From the NCBI GenBank assembly GCA_964035795.1, contig OZ038322.1:11238038-11302037 (forward strand): a stretch of 64,000 nucleotides of DNA, written 5' to 3'. This document shows, piece by piece, positions 24,970-38,825 of this stretch. The stretch is from Pterobdella sp. o SKG-2022. Lineage: Eukaryota > Annelida > Clitellata > Hirudinida > Piscicolidae. Made by a program: the position numbers and the translations under genes. Within the stretch, counting starts at the first letter, position 1; each line of letters opens with the position of its first letter. A model generated the notes under the pieces. That model worked only from the letters and a program-made list of their open reading frames with translations, ran no database searches and was not told the DNA's origin.

Positions 24970-25691
24970 TCACATATGCTTTTCCCTTTGAAGTCTTTGT
25001 GTATATGTTTTACTTACTAAGTTCCAGACGTCCATATATCTATCCATACACATTGCTATGCATTTCTGTGAATTGGTGATTAATATCACATAAGTTTATC
25101 TATTTTAAAAAATGGTATTTTCGATATGCTTTACATTTGATTTTAAGACTTAAAGGAAAATTACAAAATTTTAGACAATAAATAAAAAATTTTTTTCAAA
25201 AATGTTACCTGTTCAGAATTGTCAAGTGAAGAGCCTGGCTTAGAAATGCATTTTTTGAAGCATTTATCAGACATTTTCTGTAATTATAAAATATCTTTGA
25301 AGAAACTTTAATATTGTTAAACTATTCTATTATCAATACATATATTAAAAATTTTTTTCAAGTCTAGCAACTTGAAGGTTATAAGAATTAGTTTTATTTG
25401 TAAGGTCAAAGAAATTTAAAAAAAATATGCAAGGATTTGATAACGTCAGTAAAATAGTAAGTCGATCATTCGATCGCCTCTAATTGGGGCAATTGATTGG
25501 TGTCAAGTACAATGTAAAATTTTTCAAGTTATAGTATAAAATTTTTTTATAAGATATAAAACCTGCAATAATTCTTGAGCATTGGCTACAGCAATTTGAG
25601 CTTTGACCTGTTCCATCAATTGCTGCTTTTGACCCGAAGTCATGCCTCCACCCTGTGAACCACTACCCCCAAAACCAGATAATGAATCCAT
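24970..25691 (-). CDS. TIMM13: Mitochondrial import inner membrane translocase subunit Tim13
   Basis: Three exons on the minus strand, 25563-25691, 25209-25277 and 24970-25065, all phase 0, give 97 residues. The protein reads [12 protein letters not shown]…, [18 protein letters not shown], then twin CX3C motifs: [12 protein letters not shown] and [15 protein letters not shown]. It ends LQREKHM. This is the small Tim family; with Tim8, Tim13 chaperones hydrophobic precursors across the intermembrane space. Both CX3C pairs that form the intramolecular disulphides are intact. The start is the only ATG before the conserved glycine-rich N-terminus. All exons are shorter than 50 codons. Confidence 0.95.
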
Positions 25692-26607
25692 TTTTGTATA
25701 TAATCAACAAGATTTATCTATTAACAAAAAGTTATTTTCTTTAATTAGCAATTCAAATGATTTCTCAACTTTTCGTGGTTCAAAGTTATATCGTGAGCGA
25801 TATAACCTTCAAATATAGTGATGGAATTAGTAAAAGTGGTCTTTAAATGTGCGAAAAATGAATTTTAACTATTTCTAAGTAAAACACAAAAAAAATTGAC
25901 TATAATTTGAATTTTCAAGTTTTTAAAGTTTTTCAAATCATAACTTGTACTGATAAGTTTATAATTTTTTCCATATCGATGTGTTTATCATTCAGAAAAT
26001 TTTTTTTTAAATCTCGGCTTATGAAACATTTCAATCCAGATTTTAAATACCAATTATACTCAATAAAATTTTTTTTCTACAACTTTTTAGTAGTTTCACA
26101 ATCTTTTACATTGACACATGTATAAAACTTAATTTTATAACTGTTGTGAATTTTTAAAATTGATAAATCCTTTTTTAAGCTTTAGTTTTTTTGTTTATTG
26201 AATTTATTATATAAATTAAAATATAAAATTTTTATATGATAATTATTCTTGACAACTAAGTGTCGATGGATGGGTTGCGAAGTCAAGTTTGACAGATTTA
26301 TAATAAGTATAAAAAATTCGGTCTCAAAAAGTCTCATTTCACGTTTTGAAGTGTATATAATATTTAAACATCATAATCGTATATAAAGGATAAGAAGTTA
26401 GGTTACCTTGGTGAGAAGACATGGAAGAGATTAAAAATAGGTCTTGTCTGTACACGCTTAAGTCTGTCACAAATATATCAAAGTTTTATATGCTCAGCAC
26501 ACTAGCAATTTTTGAAAATGGGCAAAATTTCATCATTAAAGTTAAATACTTATTGCAAAATCTTATGGTAATTTAATAGATTTTTTTCACAGAATACATA
26601 TCAAAAC

Positions 26608-29600
26608 ATGAATGCCTCAAAGGTTGGACATTTAAGGAATCATCAGATCATGAAATATCATAAAAAAATTAAGTAATATATAGTATAGCACTTTTTTAAA
26701 GTATAGATTTTGTTAAAATACATAAAAATTTATATATATTCAGCATACACCTATTTATTTAAACCAAAGGAAAATTACCGGCTTTACGAATGTGTGGGAA
26801 GAGGAGGTTTTGGAGAAGTTTACAGAGCAAGATCATTGCTGACAGGCCAAGAATCCGCTATAAAATTGGTCGGTTTAAATGATAAGCAAACTAATTCTGA
26901 AACAGACATTCAATATAAGACCACAAACAGATGTTGTACATTTATTTTGTTAAATAAATCGAAAATATTTTAGATGGAGAAGAGAGCGATGAAATCGAAA
27001 GGAATGTTGGAACGAGTTGTAAGAGAAGTTGAAATTCACTCAAGATTGAAACATCCTTTCATTCTCGAGGTTTTCAAGTGGCTTACAACAAAAACATACC
27101 AATTATACAAAATTCAATCACTAATATGACTTTTAAACCATTTAAAAACCAAACCAGTTATAAAACAAATTTTTTCCTTATCATTAAAGCTGTATGGTTA
27201 CTTTGAAGACTCCAACTACATATACATGGATTTGGAGTACTGCCCTAAAGGAGATTTGCAGACCCTATTGAGAAAAAGAAATTCACCTTTCAAGGAAGAT
27301 GAAGGTTTTAACATAAATCTTTAACACCTTTATTCATTATTGTTATTTTTGTCGTGGTTGCGAAAATAGAATTTTAATATCAAGTTGAAGCTAGCTTGAA
27401 AATAATTTTTCATGTTTATTACACATCGTATATAGAAATATTCACATAATGTTCTAAAATTCATCTATAAATATGAATTTTTTCACAAAAAGTGAAAAAT
27501 TTTGGAAAATAATTAAAAGAAAATTACTTGGTAGTAATTTTTATCTCATCAATCACAGTTTTAACCACGTATTCGTTAGAAAACGCACATGCTACAGCCA
27601 TAAAATTAAAAATCCTAAAATCAGACTATGAAGTTAGCACCTGCATTGTACAACACAGCTTCTGTCTAGTTCTAACGTTCAAATTTTTTTTAAAAGCATA
27701 CAAATCGCTTTGATTATTCTTCAAGCCATGTCAAATATGGTGTATTATTTTTTTAAAAGATATTATGACTTATCGATTGGTAATTATGACATTCAACCTT
27801 TTGAAAAACTAATTAAATATTGAGTGAGAATTTCTGAATAAATGAAAGATGAGATTTAAAATATATATAAAACTCGAATAAAAATTTCTGTTTTAGGAAA
27901 TCTCATTAAAATAATGTTAGTTGAAAATGCAGTTGTGTTGTTGAGACTGCTGGTTTTGTCAAGAACAATTTGAGATTTTTTTGCGTTTTCAAAACACCCA
28001 CATTAGCAAAAGATTAATCTTGCAACAAATTGATGGTCACTCTGTTGTTAAAAACTTAGTTTTATAAATTTCATAAAAACTTTTTGATAAAAACAAATTT
28101 TTTTATAGCTTTTTGCACCTAACAAAGGCCGTTCAAACAATACTTCAAATATTCTAATGGGCACATTCTAATAGGAATTTAATTGAAATTATTTACTATT
28201 CAATATAATAGAAACAAACACTAAAGTATATTGAGAAACTTAATACATAAACTCTTCGTAAGAGTATCTTACATTATCTAGTGTACTAGATAATGTAAGA
28301 TACTCTTACGAAGAGCTTCGTGTATTAAGTTTCTCAATAAGCCTTAGTTTTTGTTTCTATTATATTGTTTTCCGGCTGTTTTAAGTCAACTTTACTCTTC
28401 AAGGTTCATAAGAACCCATAAAAAAACAAAATTTGACAAAAAGGGTTATTGGAAAATGATTAATGCTCACAAAATTACTAATGTACGCAATAAAATCGGT
28501 TTAGGAACAACGTGAAGGAATGTGACGTTGACAGAAGTCCTCAAAGTAAAAATTAAATGTGGTTTTATTCAAATTGGCAGAGTTTGATGTAGGTGTTTTG
28601 ACAAGTCTGAGTGATACAAGCGGTTTTAGCTGTCTAGAATAATTCTTTTTTGTTTGAGAGTTATTGCTGTCAGGTATGGGTCAACCAGTTTGGTATAGTA
28701 GTTGTTCATATATAGGTTTATCGGATTGTAGAGAAGCTTTTAGTTCAATTTATCTAATTTTAAAACAATGTCTGATGTAGAAATAAGGCTGAATACCGAG
28801 AAATCTGAACATTTCATAAACTTCAAAAACACCAAAGTACCTTTGGTGACGTATGAGAGTGACTGGAGACATGATTTCATCGGTTTGGGCTGAAATAGAG
28901 CTCCATGAAAAAAATTAAGCTGTTTATGTTTGTAAAAATCTACTTTGTCTTTTCGAGTTTTTGAAAAGCGGAACTTGATTTAGAGGCCAATTGAAGAAGT
29001 TTAAATGAAACTTAATTTAAACTATCTTTTTGACTAACTTCACCAATTTATGTTTTCAAACTAACAAAATATTGCTAAAAAAATCAAGATTATGCTATTT
29101 ATTGTCTTCTCTCACGTATAACATCTGTACTCATTAACTTGGCTGCCTATTAAGACAATTGAATTCCGGAAAATACAGATTCAGCGGGCATATTAAAAAA
29201 TTTTTTTATAATTTAAAATATAAAAAACATCAATAAAAAAATTCAAGCTAGTCCTAACTCATTTTGACACAAACGAGTCTGATATCTGAACTCAACGAGC
29301 CATATGTTTGTAAATAAATTGACAATCCAACTTTTTCACACACTCAATCCTTAGAATGCAATTATAAACCTTCAAACTATCCTTTTATGTAGTTCACGTC
29401 ATTTTTCCCACAATTTATGGTGAATATTCAACGTAAAACAGGAGTAGTGGTTTTTGGCTCTTCCTTCAAGGAGTTTCTAAGGAGCACGAATCTTAATATT
29501 GATACTTTTTGACTTAGTAACATAATATTCTATCCTATATAACAAAAATTATAGATCTTTTCAGAGACATTGTATGTTTTTTTCTTCAATATTTTGTAAC

Positions 29601-32600
29601 GTTTTTCTTTACAAACTATAGATCAAAAACTAGTTTTAAACACGAAAAACGATATAACTAGTAATAAGATAACAAAGTAAAAAAAAAGAATTCAAATGTT
29701 GCATGAAATTTTTATAACAAAAACTTTTATATAATGAAAGTCTTCATAATTTCATCATGGCCTTTCCTTGGAACCTCCTCCAACTCTTCCAAACGCCGTC
29801 TATGCATAAACACAAATAGGCTACATACAGAACAACTTTTCAAACCATCAAATTGCTTCGAATAATCAAAATTTCTTTTCTTAGAGTGAATTTTATAAAA
29901 TTACTTTTGAGTTTAATAATAAATTTTTTTGTTTGAAAAAATACATGTATTTATTTTCCAAAATAGTGACAAAACTGAATCTAAAAAAAAGGAAGAATAT
30001 AAAGTTATATGAGAATAGGAAATTAATTAAAAACTAAATAATGAACAAAATTAACTAAAGAAAACAGAATAAAAAAAAATATATATTGTTATAAAATAAA
30101 AAAGCAAGAGAATGAGAAGTGTGTTTATAAAATTTTAATTTATGTTTTGAGAGGTTTTTGTCATGTCATGTTTTTAATATTCGTGTAATATTTCATTGAA
30201 TCGTGTAAGAGAGTATGTTCGTTGCACAAAGTTCCCAAATCATTTGTATGCTTTGTTTTTTTTGACCTCTTTTGTCTTACATATTTTTATTATTTTTTAT
30301 CAATGTTTTCATTATATAAAATTTTTATGAGAATATATTTCAAAAAAGGATTTGCTTTAAAAGTGCATTAAATTAAAAAAATTTGTTAAAGATAGTAATT
30401 AATCCACGAAGTTACTAAATAAAAAATTAAACATAATAATTATATATTAAAACAAATAAAGGCCTGCAAGTTTCAAGTTTAAAAAAATTGTGAGCTGTTC
30501 TCAAATCGCTAATTTTTTATCAATAGCCCTTTTTTTATGTTGTGTTGTGGTACTGTGATATTGTTGTAGAAATTGAAATTCACTTGAGATTCTTTTCATT
30601 AGAATTTTGTTTTTCTAGGAAAAGATTATTTATAGGTACTCGTGGGAGTGCAGCCGTGTTTAAGCTAAAGTAAACTTCAAAACTGTAATAAAACCAAATT
30701 TTAACTACTAGTTCAATTGAAATGAGAAAAAAATTTTCAAATTTTACAATATGTCTTTTATTTTATTCAAAGTATTGGCATTTTATAAAATCAAAACTGA
30801 AGATAGTTTAAAACAAAATGTTAAGGCAAATAAGTAAACATTCTTAAGTATTTAAAATTATTATTGCTTTATTTTTGTATGCTTATGTTTTGAAAATTTC
30901 AATATCATTTTTCATTTTTATCATCATATTTCCATGTGTTAATACTTCAAAGATTTCAAAATTTTCACCTCGTTTGTATGAGATTCGAAAATAGTGACAG
31001 AAGTTTTATACGTCTTTTCTCGAAGCATATTTGTGATACATTCTCAAAGGCTTTCACAACATAAGCTCTTTTAAGAATCAATCGTGAAATAGAGCTGCAC
31101 ATAGACACATAATTGATTTCCAATCAAAAAACTCTTTTCAGTTGTATGGCCATTTTGCTTGGGGACAATTAGTGCAATTTTTATAAATAAATAATTTTAT
31201 TGATTCTTTTTTTTGAATATTGATGATTTTATAATTTAATAATTTTAGTAATAAATCTTAAATAATTTTATCAAGTACGATGAAATAATATTTATTAGTT
31301 TGAAGTTTTTCTCTATTTTGACAGATTTGAATAACTTTTTGTCGATGCAAATTTTTTATGCCACATCACAGTTATGAAGTTTTTTCAATGAGAAATCCAA
31401 ACTTTGAATTTCTAGTTTTCATAAAAAATATTTCTCACAAAACTTTCTCTTGATATAATTCCACTTCAAATTATCACCACTATATTTTTAATCATATGTA
31501 ACTACAAAGGGTACATACCATTGAAATCATGCAAGCCATTAAAATGAATTAATATATTCATTCTGTAGTCTAAAAATAATTTAAAATACATATAATTACT
31601 TTAATTTTTTTCAAAAATATAGAAACTTCAGATACAGAATCTTTAGATACTTAGTTTACATTTAGTTTTTTTTAATATTTTTGATTAATTTTTTTAGTGT
31701 TTGCTACTGGGCATACACAACATCTCTGACCTAGAGCAATATATAAATATATTGATTTTTAAATTGGAAAACAAAACAGAACAATAAGTTTTTCATTAAA
31801 TTCAGAAAAAAAGTTAATTTTGTAGAAGCACAATAGAGCATTTGTTTAAAAGAGCGTTCCAAATCAATGCTGGACGATTGCTATTGTACCGCGTAAAAAT
31901 GTGAAGAACACGATAGAAAACTCCTTTTTAAACTGAATTATTCCGACAATCGAAAAAAAACGTTTATAAAATGAGTTATTGTTTGATTCAATGAACCATG
32001 AAACACGTCATGAAAACGCAGTGAGAATGCTGATGAGACAGATTGTCGAAGGCACCAGGTACCTACATAGTCACAAGATAGTGCATCGAGACCTCAAGCT
32101 TCCCAACATTCTTCTCAGCAGAAACAACCAGCTGGTCTGTTATTAGTTATCATTTTTTTAAATGTTTTTATTTAGTTTTGTATGGTAAGTTGTGTTTTCT
32201 AGAGACATCTTATGTATCTTTTTAATTCAATTATTTTGATTCTTATCGTAAAATGAGAAAGATTCTAGATACATATATTTTTCAAAAAACTAAAATTTTC
32301 AAAAAATTCAACTTTGTCAAAATTTTAGTTTTTTGAAAAAATACATGTATCTGAAATCTTTCTCATTTTACGATAAGAATCAAAAAAATTAAGTTTTGTT
32401 TGTATCCGTTTTCTTTTTTATAGGTTTTAAATCGAAAACTTTTGAATTATTTATTCGAATTGAAAGGTTAGAATGAATTTTATAAAATATAAAATTTAAA
32501 AACAATTCATTTTTGTTTAGTAAAATTCAATTTTTATGAGATGATTATGGTTTTTAGCAAAGATAATTTCAAAGTTACGAATTGCAACAAAAAAATAAAA

Positions 32601-35600
32601 TATTCTTTTAGGACTTCTGCATAAAGAAATTTTGAAAGTATTTTATTAAAAAAAATTAACTTGATAAAATTTTTTTCTTTATTAATAGATAAATTCAAAA
32701 ATCTGCACAGAAAATAGCAGACTTCGGACTAGCGATCCAACTGAAGGATGAAGCAGAAGAGCACAACACATTATGTGGCACCCTCAATTACATATCACCG
32801 TTAGTATATGCCTTAGGCCAGTGTTGTATATTACACACAAATATTTGCATTAGTAGTATGATGAAATTGAAATTAATAGTGGTAATAATGTTAAAAAAAT
32901 AATGGCCATATAAGAAATGAGCAATGTAATGATAGAAATAATGTAAATTCTTACGGTTTCAAAGAGGCAACATTATATGCACTTGAAGTCCAATCGATGA
33001 AAATCCTTTATAAAATAGCTTTCAATTTCAAATAAAAAATTTTTAATTTAAAAAAATTCAATTTATATTTTTAAAGAACTCGAACTTTTGAATTGGCGTA
33101 ACTATCATTTCAAGTCTTATAATAAACTTCAAAAAACACTTATTAAACCACCTGAAGAGAGGTGTTGGAAAGAAATCCTCATGGTTTGGAGGTGGATCTG
33201 TGGTCCATCGGGTGCATGATGTTCAACCTTCTCACAGGAAAACCGCCTTTTGGAGCCAGCCAAGTAAAAGGTTAGTCAGGTGCCGGCTTATTAGGTGTTA
33301 ATGGTTAAGCAATTGTATGTTTTATTGTTTATGGCTTATTGGACTTTGAAGGTTAGTTAAGTTTATGTTTTATTAAATTTTAACAGCATTTCAGACCAAT
33401 TATTTTGTTAATATAATATTTTTTTAAAAATTGCTTTTTGCGTGTGTTTGCAATTTTGAACTCAATACAATTGATTAGGTCTTTCGAGCATTTTATTAAC
33501 TAGAAAAATGTACTGACAATTACTGAAATTTCATGCTTTGATTTTAGTCTAACGTAAAATTTAAAAATCCTCTATTTAAGTTTTATAAACATTAATTTAA
33601 AAATTATTTATGTTAAAAGAGAAAAACTTTCTGCGAAGATATTTATATAAACTTAATATTTATATAATTTATTTATTTATATTTATAGACTAAAGTTAAG
33701 AATTTTAATAATAACGAGTGCTCTGCTTGAATCAGCCGGATGAACCTTATCTATTTTACCACATTTTATTGAAATTTATTTCGATTTTGAAATCCAAACC
33801 ATGTTAGCCTAGAAACAAACGTAAAAGATAAAAATGATGATTATTTTGACTTTATTTATTCATTCAACACAGGAGCTGTGAAACGAGTGAGAGAATCTAA
33901 TCTGAAGATCCCTCCTTCCATTTCATTCAACGCCAGTAATCTTCTGCATCTAATACTGCAAAAGGATCCCAAAATGAGAATTAACATCGAAAGTGAATAA
34001 ATATTCTTTATTTACATGATATGCAAATATAGGTATATATCATTATACGCATGACATATAAAGATACATAATGTAAATTTTTTATATGATACAAAAGTTA
34101 AAAAAAATATATTAAGTAAACGACTCCATGTTATCTTAAGATTTTCAAGCCTGAAATAAATGTTCAACATAAAAACAATAATTTGAGCTTATTAGAACTT
34201 CACAACGCTTTTTGTAAGTCGAATGCGGATTATCTTCAATAAAGCGACGAAAAAGTAAAATAATTAAAAGATGTATAACTTAACAACCATGCATAATAAA
34301 TATATAAGGGTATGTATGATTTATATATGATGAACAAATTTAAATAAAACATAACGAACAAAACGGCCTAAAAGTTTAGTTATAAAGAATTCATGAACAT
34401 GAGTACAAAGTATTTGAAAGGCAAGGGCCTTTTACGGAAAGCTTTGCATAAAACCACCTTTTTCTATTGTCTTTCAACTTTATATACAGTGTTTTATGCA
34501 ATACATCGAATATAACTTTTTGGAAATATTAACAATAGTTTATTTTTATTGAGATTTTTCAATGAGGTAGCTCCTATATTAATTTATTCTTTTGAAAGAT
34601 CATAATTTTTGCGAAATTCAACCTTATAAGAATTTTTATAGACATTAATATTTTTTTTAAATGTACCAAAAACTTTTTAAAAATCTTCAAAATATGAATA
34701 TATATAATTTAATATTCAAGTCTATATAGTTATAACGTAATTAAATTATTCTTTGCTGCTTCAAAAAAATAAAATCGAAAAAAGCAAAAATTATCAAGTC
34801 AAATTGAATGTTGCCCAACTGAATCTTTATTGCGGGTGAACTGATGGGCAACCAAAAAATATAGAATATAACATCGTTGATAGTTCAAATACAACTTTTC
34901 AGGTATACTCTTGCATCCGTTCTTTCAGCAAAACTTATCGAATGAGAAATACACAGACAACGTGGGTATATTCCAAAGTTCATAAAACTTTTAATATAAT
35001 TTCTTTATAAACACTTAATTTTTTTAAATAATGGAAGTTAATTGAATACATAGTCTAAAAAATTGATTTTGCTTAGATTTTGAAAATATAGTAATGCAAA
35101 TGAAAATAAATATCAAAAATAAGCAAAACGATTTAAACCACAGAGCACAGCCAACCCAGTAGTTATTCCTAAAGCATCTATGGAAAACATCGCGTTCAAA
35201 CCTCTTTCAAACTTTTTGCCTGATAATTCCAATGGTGAAATAGAAACTTGTGAAAATCTTTCTCTAGAATCTCTCAACAGAAGTCTGAGGTCTAGTATTC
35301 CCTTGCATGATTTGTCATCGCTGGAGACCAACTGTAAAAAGTTATCTATATTCAACGTAAAGTCAGTGAAGTTTTTGGTGTTTTTAATATTAGGCAGATA
35401 ATGCCTAGCGTTGTTGTTTCAAAAAAATTGATTTTAAAAAAATATTACCATGGAAATCTATTAAATGTGGGATTAATATACTATTTGTTATATAAGAATG
35501 CTTTGAATTTTCATAACCACGCTCGCACCTTATTAAAACAAAACCTTTATGTAACTTTCTAACATTAATTCAAATATAATTTAAATATAAAATCACTTAT

Positions 35601-37407
35601 TGTTTTATATTAAAAAATACGATAATATTTTACGACTCTTCAAGTTCAAGCGAAGAAGACAAGGGATTCACCAGTTCAACATCTGCATGCATGCAAGCGT
35701 TCAAAAACCACCTCAAGTCCTCAGAAGATAACTTCTCAGACCTTGAATCCTCCTTCTCTTCCAAGAACCTAGAGATATTTTCTTCCAACACAGCCCCTCT
35801 CAAACAGCAAAACCACAACGACTGCTTAGTTCAACAAAATCTTGCCAAAACACCCGATAGCTCATCTAATCTTTTGGCCAAAAATGAAGATGAACCAAAC
35901 TACGCTGCTAATAATGTTGATAATTCGGTGGATAGCTATCTACATCATGAAACACAAAATAATAGTTCTCTCTTTAGAAAATCAAAGTCATTCGAAAATA
36001 TAGGTCGTATCTTGAATGTTTTTCACGAAGGTTCGCAAAAAAGCAATAAAAACACATGTGAAAATTTTCAAAACTCAAATGAGAAAACGACATTGCTCAA
36101 ACATTTCACTACGGCAAGATTGACTCCGATTGAGCATAAAACGAAGAGTGCACTGGTATGTTGACGTTTGCTTTGACTGGTTTTAATTAAATAATTAAAA
36201 ACTAATTTTAGCTTTGAAATAGAGTGTTTTTGCAAGAAAAGTTACAAATTGAAATAAACTTTTTTTCGCCTAACAACAAGCTTACATGCGTTTATTGATT
36301 TATTCGTAAAGCGACCCAAAGGTATAAGCGAAACACCAAAACGCTCTCAAGTCTAATTTATTATAATTAATAAAATAGTATTGGGTATTAAATAAATTTT
36401 AATGTCCAGTTGACGATCTCGGAAGATGGTTCTGTATGTTCGGAGTTTTTCAGAAAAGTCGATAACCAAGAAAAAGTCTACAAAATATTAAAAATTGGTC
36501 CAGATAAAAAGGTTTTTAGTATAGTTGATAATAAAGTTAAACAATAAATAGAACTTTCATACTTATTTGATTTTTAAAAACACTATTAGTTTTCAAGTAT
36601 ATATTCCAAAGGTGCATCTTCTTGAGCCTAAAATATTTTCGCAACCTGGCTCTTTACAAGCATCGAACAGCGAAAAAGGCCTGTCTTACGAGCTTTGGAG
36701 CGTGCCGAACAAATGGCAAAATAAACTCAAATACGTCTGTCAATTTGTAAATTTGGTCCGTTCAAAAACACCAAAAATCACAATCTACACTTCAAGAGCA
36801 AAATCTATGTTGATGGAGAACTTGCCCCTGCCAGACCTACAAGTCGACTTCCTTACAGGCGAGTTAAATTTTTATAAATATTACTCTTAAAAACATTATA
36901 TCGATAAATTTTAAAGTATTTCAAAATAACTTCAGATTGTGAAGTTTTTTCAGATACATTTATTAAGCACGAAAAACTATAATTTTCACTTTTAAATCTA
37001 CTCTTAATCAGTACTAATGATTTATGATACGTTCAAATATATAAAATAATTGGTTCTTATGTTTGCTCAATAAATGTATTTAAAAAACATCTTCAAGTAG
37101 TTTGAGGCTGAAAATTTATAATTTCAATCAATCCAAATATTAATATTTCGGACTCATTTATTGCGCAAAATTAAGTAATCGTTGAGCACATTGATTTAAA
37201 ATCTTAAACTTTATTTAAACATGTTTTTCAGGATACAAATTCACAGTGACAGAAAAACAAGTAATAATAAAGAACATAGATAATTCATACATCACCATAA
37301 CTTTTCCATCCAAAGCCATCAATCTTTCCTCTGAATTTCTCGAAATGTGGGACTATGTTTGCGAAGTTGGCAAATATTATAAAAAAATTAATGAAATATA
37401 TTTATAA
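26608..37407 (+). CDS. PLK4: Polo-like kinase 4 / SAK
   Basis: Fourteen exons in consistent phase: 26608-26622, 26770-26868, 26974-27069, 27190-27304, 32022-32134, 32711-32799, 33158-33270, 33873-33992, 34903-34961, 35144-35361, 35645-36155, 36410-36518, 36598-36858, 37232-37407; about 697 residues. All kinase motifs are present: [11 protein letters not shown], lysine in SAIKL, Glu in [20 protein letters not shown], the activation segment [13 protein letters not shown] and DLWSIGCM. A low-complexity linker then leads to cryptic polo boxes ([28 protein letters not shown]) typical of PLK4, the kinase that starts centriole duplication. The 15-base first coding exon (MNASK) is chosen by phase and an upstream acceptor. 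The exon 10/11 junction is the least certain. Intron 13 appears to be GC-AG (CAG|GCGAGT). Intron 4 is 4.7 kb. The C-terminal third polo box was not recognised. Confidence 0.92.
28201..28367. mobile_element. Fold-back (inverted-repeat) element in PLK4 intron 4
   Basis: Two arms of about 80 bases face each other with only GT between them (28283-28284). The left arm starts CAATATAATAGAAACAAACA and the right arm ends with its near-complement TGTTTCTATTATATTG. The inner arms contain CTTACATTATCTAGT. The right arm carries ACGAAGAGCTTCGT, which recurs near 58459 and 61436. Size, structure and dispersal fit a MITE or fold-back element. No open reading frame. Confidence 0.8.
32234..32385. repeat. Long inverted repeat in PLK4 intron 5
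   Basis: Arms at about 32234-32299 and 32319-32385 are near-perfect reverse complements. The left arm contains TTGATTCTTATCGTAAAATG and the right arm contains CATTTTACGATAAGAATCAA. The loop is about 19 bases. The arms differ in sequence from the 28.2-kb element, so this is a second hairpin or MITE family. It sits between two kinase exons and would form a strong hairpin in the primary transcript. Confidence 0.85.
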
Positions 37408-38068
37408 AATTTGTTTAAATAGACAATTTGAAAGATTAAATATCAATTTATTTTGATTTGAAGTTTCCTAAACACTAAAAGCCATCGTGTTTTAATCAAC
37501 ATAAAATACAATATCATTCAATTCAATTAAATATTATTTTCTCATTATATCTTTTGATGAACATAAAGATGCAAGGCACTTGTAAAATCCTTGAAAATCT
37601 CACCCTATCTTCATCTTTCGCTTTTTTCCCGATCACTCTTGGCAGGTGAAGTTTTTGTTACCCAAAATGCACACCCTAATCGATTACATTCTAAAATTTT
37701 AACAGAAAAAGTCTGTATACAAGTTATACTTCATCCGCAAATTCGTCATATCACACTAGTTCCGACAAAGTTAGAAAAGAAGTATTTTATAAACAAGATT
37801 ATTAGTCGACATTTTTGTAGAAAACCAAAAAAATTCCATTTGATCAAAACTTTCACGAAATTTATTATGAGATTAATTTATAAAATTCTTTATATAATAT
37901 TAACTGAAGTTTGTGTTTGTTTCTTACAATAATAGTCTCTTTCGGACTACTCTGAAGTTTTTGCTCAGTCAAATGTTATCATGTTTAGTTAATTTTTATA
38001 AAATTCTTAAAATTTTCAAATTTTCAAAGCTTTCTCTTGTTTAAATTTTTGTAAACTTCAAACTACAG

Positions 38069-38272
38069 AATAGAGTATCAAGCGATAAAGTCAGTAGAAG
38101 TCGTTCAACATTCATCCATAACCCAACTGCCCGCCAACTTTTTCAAGAAAACTTTAATCTCTCTAAAGAATTCTTAGAAAACTTGAAAAGAAACGAAAAA
38201 ACTCGGATTTTTGATAAATCGAAACAAATATCATTATCTATTCCTTACGGCAATAATGATCTTCATCTGTGA
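38069..38272 (+). CDS. Possible further PLK4 3' exon or separate exon
   Basis: Open from an acceptor (ACTACAG) to a TGA, 67 codons plus stop. It reads NRVSSDKVSRSRSTFIHNPT, then ARQLFQENF, and ends SIPYGNNDLHL. The hydrophilic, codon-like character suggests a coding exon, and it lies 0.7 kb beyond the PLK4 stop I prefer. It does not look like the third polo box. It may belong to an alternative 3' end of PLK4, together with an open piece near 37644-37932. Confidence 0.3.
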   Translation, partial: NRVSSDKVSRSRSTFIHNPTARQLFQENFNLSKEFLENLKRNEKTRIFDKSKQISLSIPYGNNDLHL

Positions 38273-38825
38273 AACAAAAAAATTGAGCCTTTACACCTAA
38301 TTTATTACAGAACGGTGCTTTCATGTACCAAAAATACGCGTGCCAAAGTTTACCTCATTCACTTCCTTGTAGCTTTCAATAAACTTCAATATCTTAATCA
38401 CTTTTTTTATATTGTTAAAATTTTTAAAAATTTTACTTGAACATCACATTGCACCTTTGAGGTTTTGTATTATTTAAATAAAATTTCTTTATTTGAAAAA
38501 GAAATTTTCGACAAGAAAAATTCAAACTCTACAATTCCAGTAATATATACGTTTATATTACATTGTTTTTTACATTTTTAGGTCAGATTTTTCAATTATT
38601 GAGTAATTAATTTTAAAATTGAAAGTTTTAACACACAAATTTACAATTGTATGAATGCTTTTACTTTTCGCCTTTCATATCGAAATAAAATTTGAATTTT
38701 TATGTGTATTTTATATTCTTCGATGAACAAAAAGCTCAACTCACCGTTTTCTATCAACACGAAGTATCTGTGATACAAGAGCTCGTATCTGCATAATGTC
38801 CTGACGCCAAGTAGAACTTAATCAT

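Noticed and set aside
37591..37932. Open frame after the last polo-box exon as a PLK4 third polo box
   Set aside because: No polo-box pattern; it reads as basic low-information sequence, although it may still be part of an alternative end.
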